22,184 bases of DNA from Chara braunii (lineage: Eukaryota > Streptophyta > Charophyceae > Charales > Characeae). Position 1 is the first letter of the stretch. Every line of letters begins with the position of its first letter. Shown here one piece after another: positions 8,277 to 16,730 of the stretch. The translations under genes and the position numbers were made by a program. Location: contig BFEA01000322.1 in assembly GCA_003427395.1 (NCBI GenBank), forward strand, positions 1,643,260 through 1,665,443. Reading direction: 5' to 3'. A model generated the notes under the pieces. The model searched no databases. It saw nothing but the letters and a program-made list of their open reading frames with translations, and was not told the DNA's origin.

Positions 8277-8464
8277 AAGAGGTTCCCCTCCCCTTTATGT
8301 ATCCTGCTCAGGGTATTTGTTAATCTTTTTTTGTGTCAAGGACGCTGGACCCGTTTTCCAGCAGGTGATGCTCCCCACCAATAGATGGAGCCTCTCCTCG
8401 GTGCTAGCGGTGTCTGCCCTCACCAGCACCGCTAACACCGAAGGAAAGTTGAAAAAAAAAAAAA
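8277..8464 (+). mobile_element. 188-bp poly(A)-tailed retroposon in the integrase of element C
   Basis: The insert sits between perfect 9-bp direct repeats and ends with a run of 13 A (8452-8464), so it was copied from RNA by LINE-type target-primed reverse transcription. It splits integrase between WQDL and MKAYG, and the empty site is obvious from the flanks. Its sequence contains two inverted repeats: GCTGGA with TCCAGC near 8345-8363, and a 15-bp near-perfect stem at 8398-8441 just before the tail. I find no A or B box, so it may be a 5'-truncated SINE or a retrocopy of a structured RNA. No coding potential is evident. Confidence 0.75.
8398..8441 (+). other. Hairpin near the 3' end of the 188-bp retroposon
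   Basis: TCGGTGCTAGCGGTG (8398-8412) pairs with CACCGCTAACACCGA (8427-8441) at 14 of 15 positions, leaving a 14-nt loop. A stable stem ten bases before the poly(A) resembles the 3' recognition structures of some SINE and LINE RNAs. That role is inference. Confidence 0.6.
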
Positions 8465-8832
8465 AAGATCCTGCCAATTCTGGCTAGTAAACCGCGTACC
8501 CCGATCACTGACTATGGACAGCAACATGCCATGCTCGCTTACCCAGAAATCAAAGAACTTTCCTATTACCAAATTTATCCGCGCTTCTGCGGGTAGCGGA
8601 ACAATTACTGCATACTTACTAAATTGATCTACTATGACCACAACTTGACTTTTGTCATGCCTACTTCTGACCCCAGTATCCATAATGTGGATGGAAAATG
8701 ACTTTCCGGGTCCTGATGGAATAGGCAAGGATCTGAGAAGACCTAGCCGAGCTCTCGTTGTAGTCTTATTGCGCTGACACACTTGCAACTGCACACATAC
8801 TCTATGCAGTCTGCTTTCATACCTGGCCACAG

Positions 8833-8834
<2 letters not shown>
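8465..8834 (-). pseudogene. Element C integrase core, proximal half
   Basis: Right to left, the zinc finger ends with CSCKCVSAIR in one frame and LQVCQRNKTTT in the next, then the core follows. SFSIHIMDTGVRSRHDKS leads to VVVIVDQFSKYAVIVPLP. The family has S-M-D-F at the start of the core. Here the aligned residue is histidine (S-I-H-I), so the first catalytic aspartate is lost. SIVSDRGTRFTSQNW keeps the second aspartate. The segment ends at WQDL where the poly(A) retroposon entered. Together with the lost glutamate, only one of three catalytic acids remains. Confidence 0.8.
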
Positions 8835-8885
<51 letters not shown>

Positions 8886-8887
8886 AT
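8835..8887. repeat. AAAT microsatellite, about 13 units, inside the integrase zinc finger
   Basis: About 53 bp of TAAA repeats. On the minus strand the repeat reads as the tetrapeptide FIYL over and over and leaves the frame open on both sides. Confidence 0.9.
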
Positions 8888-9323
8888 GACATCATCAAGT
8901 TAGCTAAAGTCTTTTGCCACCCAAAATGCCCTTCTGTATTGTGGCATTCCCCTAAGATCAGGCTACGGATTTCTTCACTGTTGGGGACACAGTCTGTCAG
9001 CGACATTGATCTTCTCAAACAGTAACCCGTTCGTGGTTCGGTAGTGTGGTTCAGTATCTGGGGCCTCCTTGATTTTCTTCAGTAGCATGCTATAGATTGG
9101 GTGTTGTGCATAGGCATCTCTTACTTTCTGTTGCAGATCAGCCCCTATGTCTAGATAGTGTACTATCGCGCCGAAATAATCTTCCCTTCTGCTTAGAGCG
9201 TCGGCTACCACGTTATATTTGCCTTCAACGAGTTTTAGCTCAAAGTCATACTGGTCTATCTCAGCAGCCCATCTAGTTACCTCGGGCGTCATCTTGGCCT
9301 GCGTCTTTAGCCATCTAAGAGTC
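8888..9323 (-). pseudogene. Element C RNase H end and integrase zinc-binding domain
   Basis: One frame from about 9358 gives VYSDHETLRWLKTQ, the last part of RNase H. Then come FELKLVEGKYNVVADALSRR, the conserved tether, and a helical stretch ending TTNGLLFEKINVADRLC. After a frame change near 8990, RSLILGECHNTEGHFGWQKT supplies both histidines of the H-H-C-C finger. The AAAT repeat lies between these and WPGMKADCIEYV with the cysteines. The finger would normally have a dozen residues here, so the repeat lengthens the loop. Confidence 0.8.
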
Positions 9324-10375
9324 TCATGATCTGAGTAAACCTTGGAAGTGCCTCCCAAGCAGATAATGCTTCCAGTGATCTAGAGCCTGCCTGAGAGAGT
9401 AGAGTTCCCTCTTGTATATTGATGATGCTACCTTTTCAGAGGGCAGCCTGACTGACATGAACTCTATGGGTCTATAACCATTGCCGTCATCTTGTTGCAA
9501 GATGGCACCTATGCCATACTGACTAGCGTCTGTGGTGACAACAAATGGCAGTGATGGATCAACAACTTTGAGCACAGGGTACTCTGTCAAGGCCATCTTT
9601 AATTTCTTGAAGGTTGACGTGCAATCCTGGTCCCACTTCCAAATTGCCTCTTTCTTTAGTAATCCACGAAGCGGAGCAGCGATCGTGGAGAAGTTCCTCA
9701 CAAACTTCCTATAGTAGTTAGCCAACCCTAGGAACGAGAGTAACTTTGTCAGCGTCCAAGGAGTCTGCCAATCTCTAATAGATGCTATCTTACTGTTCTC
9801 AGTCCGAATGTCGTCTCCGTCTAGTACACGTCCTAGGTAAAGAACTTCTGTCTTGGCCCTCTCGCGCTTCTTCGGGTTAATCTTAGACTCTCTTAACTTT
9901 CCTAGAATTTGCCTCAGATGACCCTCATACTCCTCGAGGGTCTTTCTGAAAACTAGGATATCGTCTAGGTAAACTATGACGAACCTATCTAACCACGGCC
10001 TAAACAAGTCGTTCATGCAACGTTGAAATGTGGCCAGTGCATTAGTTAGTCCAAACGGCATCACTATGAACTCGTAAGTCCCATACCTTGTCATGAACGC
10101 CGTCTTGTAATGATCGTCAGGGTGGACCTCTATCTGATGGTAACCGAACTTCATATCTATCTTTGAGAAATACTTGCAACCCTGTACTCCATGTGCGGCA
10201 TCAGCTCTGCATTCTTAATCGTGATGGCGTTCAGTCCCCTGTAGTCTATACACATTCGGAGTTCTTTCTTTAGGACAAACAAAACAGGTGCGCCAAATGG
10301 TGATGAACTAGGCCTTATCCATCCTTTCTCTAGGAGCTCGTCTAACTGCCTGTGAAGCGCCTATAAACTGCCCCC
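9324..10375 (-). pseudogene. Element C reverse transcriptase and RNase H
   Basis: The longest open stretch of the window (10154 to 9324) covers most of RT and RNase H in one frame. Motifs run FGYHQIEVHPDDHYKTAF, then VMPFGLTNALATFQ, then the catalytic YLDD at 9960-9971. The thumb follows (LSFLGLANYYRKFVRNFS), then RNase H with FVVTTDASQYGIGAIL and SSIYKRELYSLRQAL. All visible catalytic acids of RT and the first ones of RNase H are intact. Upstream in another frame lie [17 protein letters not shown] and [15 protein letters not shown] (10215-10325), with a frameshift or small deletion near 10185. A second frameshift near 9350 separates LLGRHF from the SDHE part. It is the best-preserved domain here but still not continuous. 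Confidence 0.88.
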
Positions 10376-10737
10376 TTAGGCGTTCTACTGCCAGGTTCTA
10401 TCGCTATACAGTGTTGGATTGGTCTTGGCACTACTCAAGGTGCTTCAGACAAATCTTTATACTCTTCCAGCAGACTGGCAATGGTAGGATGGATCGTCTC
10501 CTCTTCCTTCAACTTGTCAGAAACTTGCTCTTTGAGCTGCTCCTTTCGCACAAGTCTGGCGAATGCAGGAGCGTTGAGGCAACAATATGCGAGGGGATTA
10601 TCTACCCCAGACTCATGGTACAGGCGGACTTGCTTGACTTCGCCTAACGGATTAGGGAGCTTGCACTCGTGCTCTCTAAGGTGCGACTTCGCCTAACGGA
10701 CTAGGGAGCTTGCACTCGTGCTCTCTAAGGTGCGAAG
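10376..10737 (-). pseudogene. Element C protease-to-RT linker
   Basis: Minus-strand residues read VDNPLAYCCLNAPAFARLV, then a charged stretch KEEETIHPTIASLLEEYKDL, then [14 protein letters not shown] in another frame. This is the linker type that precedes RT in these elements, and DLSEAP closes at a TGA. A 49-bp tandem duplication at its start shifts the frame. Confidence 0.65.
10636..10733. repeat. 49-bp tandem duplication in the element C linker
   Basis: The unit starting GACTTCGCCTAACGGA occurs at 10636 and 10685 with one visible difference (ATTAG against ACTAG). Because 49 is not a multiple of 3, the copy shifts the reading frame. Confidence 0.9.
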
Positions 10738-11040
10738 TGCCTCTTGTTGCCTCTCCCCAATCTGTGCCTAACACCATGTCAAATGGGAGGTTCTCCTCTA
10801 TGAGGAGGCTCAATGAATGTATAGTACCTTTTCTAACTTCCCTTCTTTCTCTAGACGGAAGTAGGCATGGACCCCCTCAACATACTCATCAGCGTGCATC
10901 CTATTGTTTTCTGCAAGGATGCTGACTGCAAGTTCTTCTAAACGGTGGACTTTCAAATTAAGCTTCAACTTTTTGAGCGCTTTATGACTCATACATCTCC
11001 TAGTGGCCCCACTATCTATCAGGGCCCCTACTCTACTCTA
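10738..11040 (-). pseudogene. Element C retropepsin-like aspartic protease
   Basis: The active-site loop reads ALIDSGATRRCMSHKAL on the minus strand. The catalytic aspartate codon is at 11014-11016 and the motif is a textbook D-S-G-A. The flap region follows (VHRLEELAVSILAENNRMH), then the second motif FDMVLGTDW with its codons at 10758-10769. The sequence is open through the flap, but the frame changes near 10805 and again upstream near 11020, where a stop lies before GALID. Of the two proteases in the window this one has the intact catalytic motif. It would cut Gag-Pol during particle maturation. Confidence 0.78.
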
Positions 11041-11349
11041 AAAACTTCTACGTCTGCGAGGATTCGTTGTCCTTTCCCATCCTACTTCATTTTGGCCCAA
11101 GCTTGCCTCCTCTCTCTCAACTCTTTAGCTAAGCCTGTGAGGGAAGCGTCTAGCGAGACTCTAACCCAAGTAGTCTTTGGACAGCCTACTAGATGTTGGC
11201 CTGCAACCTCTGCCATGGAGATATGTGGAGTGGGAGATTCTACTTCGTGTGCACGCTCAAGTCCACATACTCCTGGGGTAGGGGCAATTGCAACCCGTAC
11301 CAACGACTGTCTTTTGCTGCCCAGAAACAACACGACTCCTATACTTTGG

Positions 11350-11391
11350 ACAAAATTTTATGATGTGGCCTGGGTCCCCGCAGAACACGCA
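11350..11391 (-). pseudogene. Gag CCHC zinc knuckle, copy nearer protease
   Basis: The minus strand encodes CVFCGDPGHIIKFC, a perfect C-x2-C-x4-H-x4-C nucleic-acid-binding knuckle with the usual glycine before histidine. In Gag it packages the element RNA. Confidence 0.85.
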
Positions 11392-11543
11392 CTGAGATCT
11401 ATTAATTTGCATGGAGATGTGGAGTGGGAGACTCTACTTCGCGTGCACGCTCAAGTCCACATACTCCTGGGGTAGGGGCAGTTGCAACCCGTACCGGCGA
11501 TTGTCTTTTGCTGCCCAGAAACAGCACGACTCCTATACTTGGG

Positions 11544-11585
11544 ACAAAATTTTATGATGTGGCTTGAGTCCCAGCAGAACACGCA
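11544..11585 (-). pseudogene. Gag CCHC zinc knuckle, copy nearer the Gag core
   Basis: The minus strand encodes CVFCWDSSHIIKFC. All four metal ligands are kept, but the glycine before the histidine has become serine. It belongs to the 194-bp duplication. Confidence 0.85.
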
Positions 11586-11604
11586 CTGAGATCTATTAAC
11601 TCGC

Positions 11605-13411
11605 TCTTGCCATACTTCCTTCTCAATGCCCAGATCTTTCGAAGGTCGACCCTCGGGTCAGCCTGGGTGCCACCAACCCTGTCTGGGGGGTGACCGACTA
11701 GAACGTGGAGGGTTAGACGGGGGACCTTGACCCCTTCCTCCCGCTTGACGGCCGCCATTGCCGCCAAACCCCTGGCCGCCCTGTCCTCGGCCACCTGGGG
11801 CCCAACCATTTCGGCCAGGCCCTCGTCCTCCTCCTTACCGCCTCCCTCTGGCCGCGACAGCAACGTAGGTACTCCCTTGGTCTACACTATTGTCCTCCTC
11901 CTCTAGACTCCACTCAATGTCTGAGTAGGGAATCTCCTCAGCACCACCTTCCTCCATTGTTAGAATTAGACTGTCTTTGACCTTAATTTGGCCAGAGATG
12001 GTGCGTCCATTCCACATTTTTCCCTTAGTTAAGTCCTTGTGCCAGAACGTGGTAACTTGTGATGCTTGGGCGGCGAATGAGACAGCCTCCCTGCTAAGGA
12101 CATCGTACATCATCCCCTGCTGGTTCATCTTTTCGAAGAAATGTCCTTGAATATTATCAGGCAGGGCACGATAGAAGAGTTGGACCAGTTGGGCATCAGT
12201 AACTCCATGCCCAGGAACAACAATTAACACTTCCATGGCGGACTTAAGGGCATGCACACTCTTCCACTTCCGTGTGTGGATCATTTGCAGCTTGTCAGAG
12301 GCTTTGACTGCCCGTGTCACATCAAAAAAGCGTTCTTTGAGTGATTTCAAGAACTTAGAGAGGGGTGTCACTCTAAGAATAGGTGACCATATCATTGTCG
12401 CAATTTGCCTCATCTGCAAGGGCCTTGAAGGCCTCTAAAACGTGATCCTCAGGTGTGACTCCTTGCAAGTACAAATAAGAGTGCACGTTGGCCTCCCAGT
12501 TATCGAAATCCTCCGCCTTCTTTCCACTGAAGGGTTCGGGGAAACAAACTTTTAACCTTTTCACGACGTGGTGGGGTCGACTCTTCTTCCTTAGCAGCCA
12601 TTAACTTGGCGCCGTCAATGGCGCCAGTGCAGAATTCCTTTGTCTTACTAATCACCAGGTGGACTTGGCCCACCATGTATTTCATCATGTCCTGTGCGAA
12701 ATCTCTAAACCTTGCGCGCATCGCATCTAACTTTATATCTTGACTGCGGATGTACTGCATTTGCTCGCGGTGTGCAATTAGGAGGGATTCTACACTTTGG
12801 GTCAGGGTCGCGGCTTTGGTAGCTAGCTCGGTCTCGGCCCTTATCTTCCCCATCCTGACCTCTGCCGCCTTCGAGCCCCTTTCTGGTTTCTCGGCCGCTT
12901 CTAAACTCCTAACTTTCTCTTGGGGCAACTGCCACTTTCATGCCCTCTGTTGTTCTTCCTCCTTCGCCCTTCTCCTCACAGGGTCCCTTTCTGCTTCCAA
13001 CCGCCTCCTCGCTGCGTCTCTCTCTTCTTGGGGTATGGCCAACTCTGGCTCTCTATCTTCTCCCAACTCCAAGTGTGCGGCTCATTCCTTTGTCATCTTC
13101 TCAATCTCCTCCTTACTTGTACTGGCTTCACCTCTTCTTCTTTTCAATGGCACTTCTTCTTCTACCTTTTCTTCTTCTTCTTCTTTCTCCATAGCTGCCA
13201 TCTTCTCCTCTTGCTCCTTTGTCCACCGTTCCATCTCCTCCTCCATCTGCCTCTTCTTTGCTTTCCGCTCTTCTAGCAGGGCCAACATCTTGGCCTGCTT
13301 GATCAACTCCTTCTCCATCTTCTCCCTCCTCTCTTGCAGAAGAGCGGCAGCTCTCTCTTCTTGCTCCTTGCTATAGGTGGTGGTACTAGTTCCAGACCTG
13401 AGGGTCACCAT
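11605..13411 (-). pseudogene. Element C Gag
   Basis: Gag probably begins at the ATG at 13411 (MVTLRSGTSTTTYSKEQEE). An earlier in-frame ATG at 13462 is less likely. Residues 10-110 form a long K/E/R-rich helix, probably a coiled coil. A second helical block lies at 12928-12500 (SLEAAEKPERGSKAAEVRM), then VCFPEPFSGKKAEDFDNWEA begins the capsid-like core. The core continues in another frame from 12419 as FLKSLKERFFDVTRAVKASD and LVQLFYRALPDNIQGHF, the retrotransposon Gag signature. Between 11830 and 11712 one frame is a Gly/Arg-rich box (GGRGQGGQGFGGNGG) that leads to the zinc knuckles. At least three frameshifts break it. Gag forms the particle that houses reverse transcription. Confidence 0.78.
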
Positions 13412-14044
13412 GGTGACAGTACACAATCGACAACGATTCCGCACCTCAACACGTAAACCCACCAGGTTAACTTATATCCAAGGGACTTCTACTCACTACT
13501 CGGGTCGGACTCACAACTCTACGACCTCATCCACAGTCCTATCGACCTGGACAGACGTGACAGGGGGGTATGACTGACTGACTCTGACGAACTCGACGTC
13601 ATCAAGTACCAGGGTGAAGGTGCATATCTAAGGGGTAAGGGCCAGGCCAGGACTTGGAAAGATGGTACCGTTCGTCTTCTCGCTCCAACTTGGTCAACGC
13701 TCCGGTCAGCGGTCTTGGTCAACGCACCGGTCAACAGTCTTGGTCAACGCTCCGGTCAACGTCGGTAAACTCCCCTGGTCAACCCTCAAACCTTCCCGCT
13801 ACGGTGGACCTTCTTCTTCTTTGTCACTCTCGTAGTCTTCTTCACCTTGGCTATGGCTGACTTCACCTCCCTCTTCGTCAACCTCCCTCTCCTTTCTCTC
13901 TCCTTTTCTTTCTCCTTTCTTGATGGTGGTCTTCTTCTTCTTCGAGTTCAGCAGCTAGGGCTGCCGTCCACTATGGCCTCCTCGCTCTCTCTCTCTCTCT
14001 CTGTCTGTTTTTCTCACTCTGCTATACTCTGGCTATGGCGGTTT
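13412..14044 (-). other. Element C 5' leader, between Gag and 5' LTR
   Basis: No open frame of interest is visible. It contains the 25-bp triple repeat at 13690-13764 and a CT-rich pyrimidine stretch near 13980. The sequence directly after the LTR end (minus strand AAACCGCCATAGCCAG) does not start with TGG and so is not a standard tRNA primer site. Confidence 0.55.
13690..13764. repeat. Three 25-bp tandem repeats rich in GGTCAAC
   Basis: The units start at 13690, 13715 and 13740 with TTGGTCAACGC. GGTCAAC occurs at 13692, 13717, 13729, 13742, 13754 and 13777, and GGTCAGC at 13704. On the minus strand, the sense strand of element C, these read GTTGACC. Confidence 0.85.
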
Positions 14045-14414
14045 TGCTCACAACATGCATACACAGGACTGATGGCAGAACCAAACTCTTCAACTCAGAA
14101 TCAACAATGAACTTGCACTTAAACTCTGTTCAAAACAACTGTACACTGTCTCCACCTCCAGCCTCACTCTCCCTCCTGCACGCATGTACGAGGATCACCC
14201 TAAATGTCCACGCTACACAGACACACACACTCTGTACACTCTGTCTGCACCAACAGCTGGGTGGCTATGGCCGCCGTCGTCACCTCCTTCCAGCTATGTC
14301 CGCCGTCTTCCTCACTGGCCACTTCAGCTCCAGGCACCTGCTGACCTCCACGCACAAGTCACCAAAGCGGCACCTCCGCATGGCTCACAGGCGAATGAAT
14401 GAATGGGTGGACGC

Positions 14415-14433
14415 TGCCTCTTTATTTATATTT
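14415..14433 (-). promoter_or_regulatory. TATA box of the element C right LTR
   Basis: The minus strand reads AAATATAAATAAAGAGGC, the counterpart of 6781-6798. As the 5' LTR, this is the one that would drive element C. Confidence 0.6.
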
Positions 14434-14814
14434 CTTCAGAGGTACCCGGCCCTGCCTCAAACCGTGAGGACCTGGGCCAAAATGTGTGAGGCCCAGGTCC
14501 GGAGGCTTCCAAACCACGTGGGCCTCTGGGCCAAACCGCATGGGCCTCTGGACCCAAACCGTGTGCTGCAGGCCCAAAACGCGTATTCTGGAGAGTTCTC
14601 CAGAACGCGTGAGCCTCCCTTTTCCCCACGTGCAGCCCCTACCCCTGGTGCCTGCTGACTGGACTTGCCTACAGGGACCTACGAATTTCTAGAACCTACA
14701 GACTGACAGACAGACTTTAGGCCCACAGTAGACTTAGGTAGAGACTTCTAGAACAGACTCTTTTTAGGCCTACTGGTAACAGACGCAGCTACTAACCTAC
14801 AGACCTAGGGATCG

Positions 14815-14818
<4 letters not shown>

Positions 14819-14889
<71 letters not shown>
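14819..14889. repeat. CT microsatellite, left tract (71 bp)
   Basis: An uninterrupted CT run that ends at the single ambiguous base N (14890). Predicted peptides of alternating Ser and Leu here are meaningless. Confidence 0.95.
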
Positions 14890-15849
14890 NAACTGTCATC
14901 AGGGGCTCGTGCGAGAACGAAGAAACAACAAAAAGGCAAGGACACACATGCAATTTTCCCTCAACCCATCCAATCGATGTGGGACCCTGCTCAGCACTTC
15001 GCGCCGAAAGTCGCGCATTACAGAAGCTAGTTCGTCACAACTTACCCTGATTTGCCCCTGGGGCCTCTGGACTTTTGTGCAGGCCCCTGTCAGTGAGGGG
15101 CGCAACTTTCCGGAATGCCCTACAGGACCACCGGTCCCATTTCCCCTGGTGCCTGTAGGATTTTTTTGCCCTCCTCCAGGGGATGCATCTTTCTGAGATG
15201 CCCTTCAGCACGGAGGCCCAAAGAATTGGAATTCAAACTCCATAGCTTTCCACGCCGCTGCGAAAATAACAGGGCTCCACACCACGAAAATAACGGGCAC
15301 CCGAAAGGACGAACGAAGGGGTGATTACCATCTTCATCGAGCTGCATCCCCTTAGCTATGGCGTTCATCAGACAGAAGTCTGTTCCAGCAGACACGTTGG
15401 TCCCTTCGTACTCCATAGCCATGCTTTCGGTGCTCGTTCCTCCTCCTCCTCCTGCTGCTGTTCCTCCTTCCTCCGCACCTTGGCTCCTCTCTCCTCCCAT
15501 TTCATCTTCCTACTCCTTCACTACTTCCCCCATCGCTTGACATTTGAAACTTCCCCTGTCCTCCTCCCCCGCCTCCTCCACCTACTCCTTCCCCTCCTCA
15601 TCCTCCATTGCTGGTGAGCTTATCTACCCCGTCATTCGCAATATCCCTTGCATTCAGATCTAGCCCTATAGCCCTGGCCAATGCAGTTCCTCATACACAT
15701 ATACACGTTCACACGTTCCCGCTCACACACATATAGCTCCAGTGGTCGCAGTTCTTCATACATGTATACACGTGCGCCCTCATACGCACGTATACACATG
15801 TACACATGTGCATGCATGCACAACCGTCCCACAAATGGGGGTTTGCATT

Positions 15850-15928
<79 letters not shown>

Positions 15929-15945
15929 TCTCTCTCTCTCTCTCT
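14821..15945. other. 1.1-kb insertion or assembly join in the right LTR of element C
   Basis: The sequence is absent from the left LTR. It starts and ends in CT runs and contains one N at 14890. Between the runs (14891-15852) lies non-LTR sequence: a minus-strand open stretch of 126 codons (15500-15120, with MNAIAKGMQLDEDG), CTCC-rich DNA (15430-15600) and an alternating purine-pyrimidine block (15690-15830). I recognise no domain. It could be a true insertion into a CT repeat, or two CT-ended contigs joined wrongly. Confidence 0.6.
15853..15945. repeat. CT microsatellite, right tract (93 bp)
   Basis: A CT run broken by CA at 15925-15926. It abuts the resumed LTR sequence GATCTACAAACTAGCC. 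Confidence 0.95.
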
Positions 15946-16124
15946 GATCTACAAACTAGCCTGGGGTGTAGGACAGGTCACTGGGTCAATGTACAGGGTA
16001 CAGGGTAGGTCTAGGGACCGAATCTCACTAGGCACACAGGGTCAATGTACAGGGTTCGGGCACAGGTCTAGGTATCGAATCTCTGTGTCTGCAAATGTCG
16101 GGTCTACTGGGTGAAACCATTTCA

Positions 16125-16726
16125 CTGGAGGACATTCGTGAACAAGAGGAACAACACTATTTGACCTGCGGACTGAACGGGAAGAGGCAGCCATAGCTGC
16201 TGCGCAAGGAGAATTATGTGCAGGCCATAGCAGCGTGTGTGAAGTGTGTGCGTACGCGCTCGTCTAGGCATGCCATGTTGTGAGTGAAAGAGAGTAGTAG
16301 TGTTGACAAGGGACCGCCATGTCAGGATACTGACGTGCAGTGGCTGACCGGATCCTTGGGGACATGGGAGGCATCCCTGTTATGGCCGGAGTCTGTATCA
16401 TATGGAGACTTGCATTGAACTCTGATTGGCATCTCCGTACCTGTGAGTGAAAGAGCTTTGTCAGTGAGCATATGTGGAACTTCGACCGAATAAAACATAT
16501 CGTCATTATCGCAGTTTCTAGACTGAAAGTTGCCCCCAATACGGCTCTATCAACCGTACATTCTGCTCCAGGGAATTCTTGCCGTCCTTTATCTTCATGT
16601 TTTCCCATCGTGTATGCCCTTTATTCTCAGTGAAGATTCTGTGATATTAAAGGGGACGGTCCTCCACAGAATTCAATCACCGTGCACACTTGAATTCATT
16701 GCCTCAGGCTCTTCTGGAAAAGCTGG
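16125..16726. other. Unassigned DNA between elements C and D
   Basis: No retroelement motif is seen, so this may be the host sequence into which C and D inserted. One plus-strand frame from about 16139 to 16256 is open and ends with the Cys-containing residues ELCAGHSSVCEVCAYALV before TAG. Its meaning is unknown. Short motifs such as GTGAGTGAAAGAG occur twice (16279 and 16442). Confidence 0.4.
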
Positions 16727-16730
16727 GTAT
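16727..16730. repeat. Target site duplication of element D, left copy
   Basis: GTAT precedes the LTR start TGCAAGG and recurs at 20557-20560 after the 3' LTR. A 5-bp repeat would have one mismatch. Confidence 0.6.

Larger units (their letters stand above)
11214..11601. repeat. 194-bp tandem duplication carrying Gag zinc knuckles
   Basis: The segment starting CATGGAGAT..GTGGAGTGGGAG and ending GAGATCTATTAA is repeated with a 194-bp period (for example ATGTGGAG at 11223 and 11417). Each copy holds one CCHC knuckle on the minus strand. As 194 is not a multiple of 3 the two knuckles are in different frames. Confidence 0.9.
6391..16124 (-). mobile_element. Element C: minus-strand Ty3/Gypsy LTR retrotransposon
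   Basis: Two long direct copies beginning TGCTCACAACATG (6391 and 14045) and ending GGGTGAAACCATTTCA (7372 and 16124) bracket minus-strand gag and pol. On the minus strand each LTR runs TGAAATGG to GTTGTGAGCA, with the normal TG/CA ends. Between them, reading right to left, come a leader, Gag coiled coil, Gag core, RGG-like box, duplicated CCHC knuckles, protease, RT, RNase H, integrase and C-terminal tail. No clear target duplication remains (AGACT to the left, CTGGA to the right) and I find no standard primer binding site. Over the last 143 bp of the LTRs I count 6 differences, so the LTRs are fairly young, although the coding region is broken by many frameshifts and insertions. Confidence 0.88.
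14045..16124 (-). repeat. 5' LTR of element C (right copy, interrupted)
   Basis: Positions 14045-14820 and 15946-16124 match the left LTR. The part between is extra, flanked by CT microsatellites. The right copy keeps the TATA box and the pair of 56-bp repeats. The final 143 bp differ from the left copy at 6 sites by my count. Being minus-strand, this LTR would be the promoter LTR of element C. Confidence 0.88.

Noticed and set aside
12750-13376. 208-codon plus-strand Ser-rich open frame
   Set aside because: It is the complement of the Lys/Glu-rich Gag helix on the minus strand, whose codon pattern leaves the opposite frame open.
13690-13764. CRISPR-like array
   Set aside because: The three repeats are adjacent with no spacers, and the context is a eukaryotic retrotransposon leader.
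15709-16008. Long Ser-Leu and Glu-Arg peptides across the CT tract
   Set aside because: They are translations of a dinucleotide repeat in all frames, with no non-repeat domain attached.
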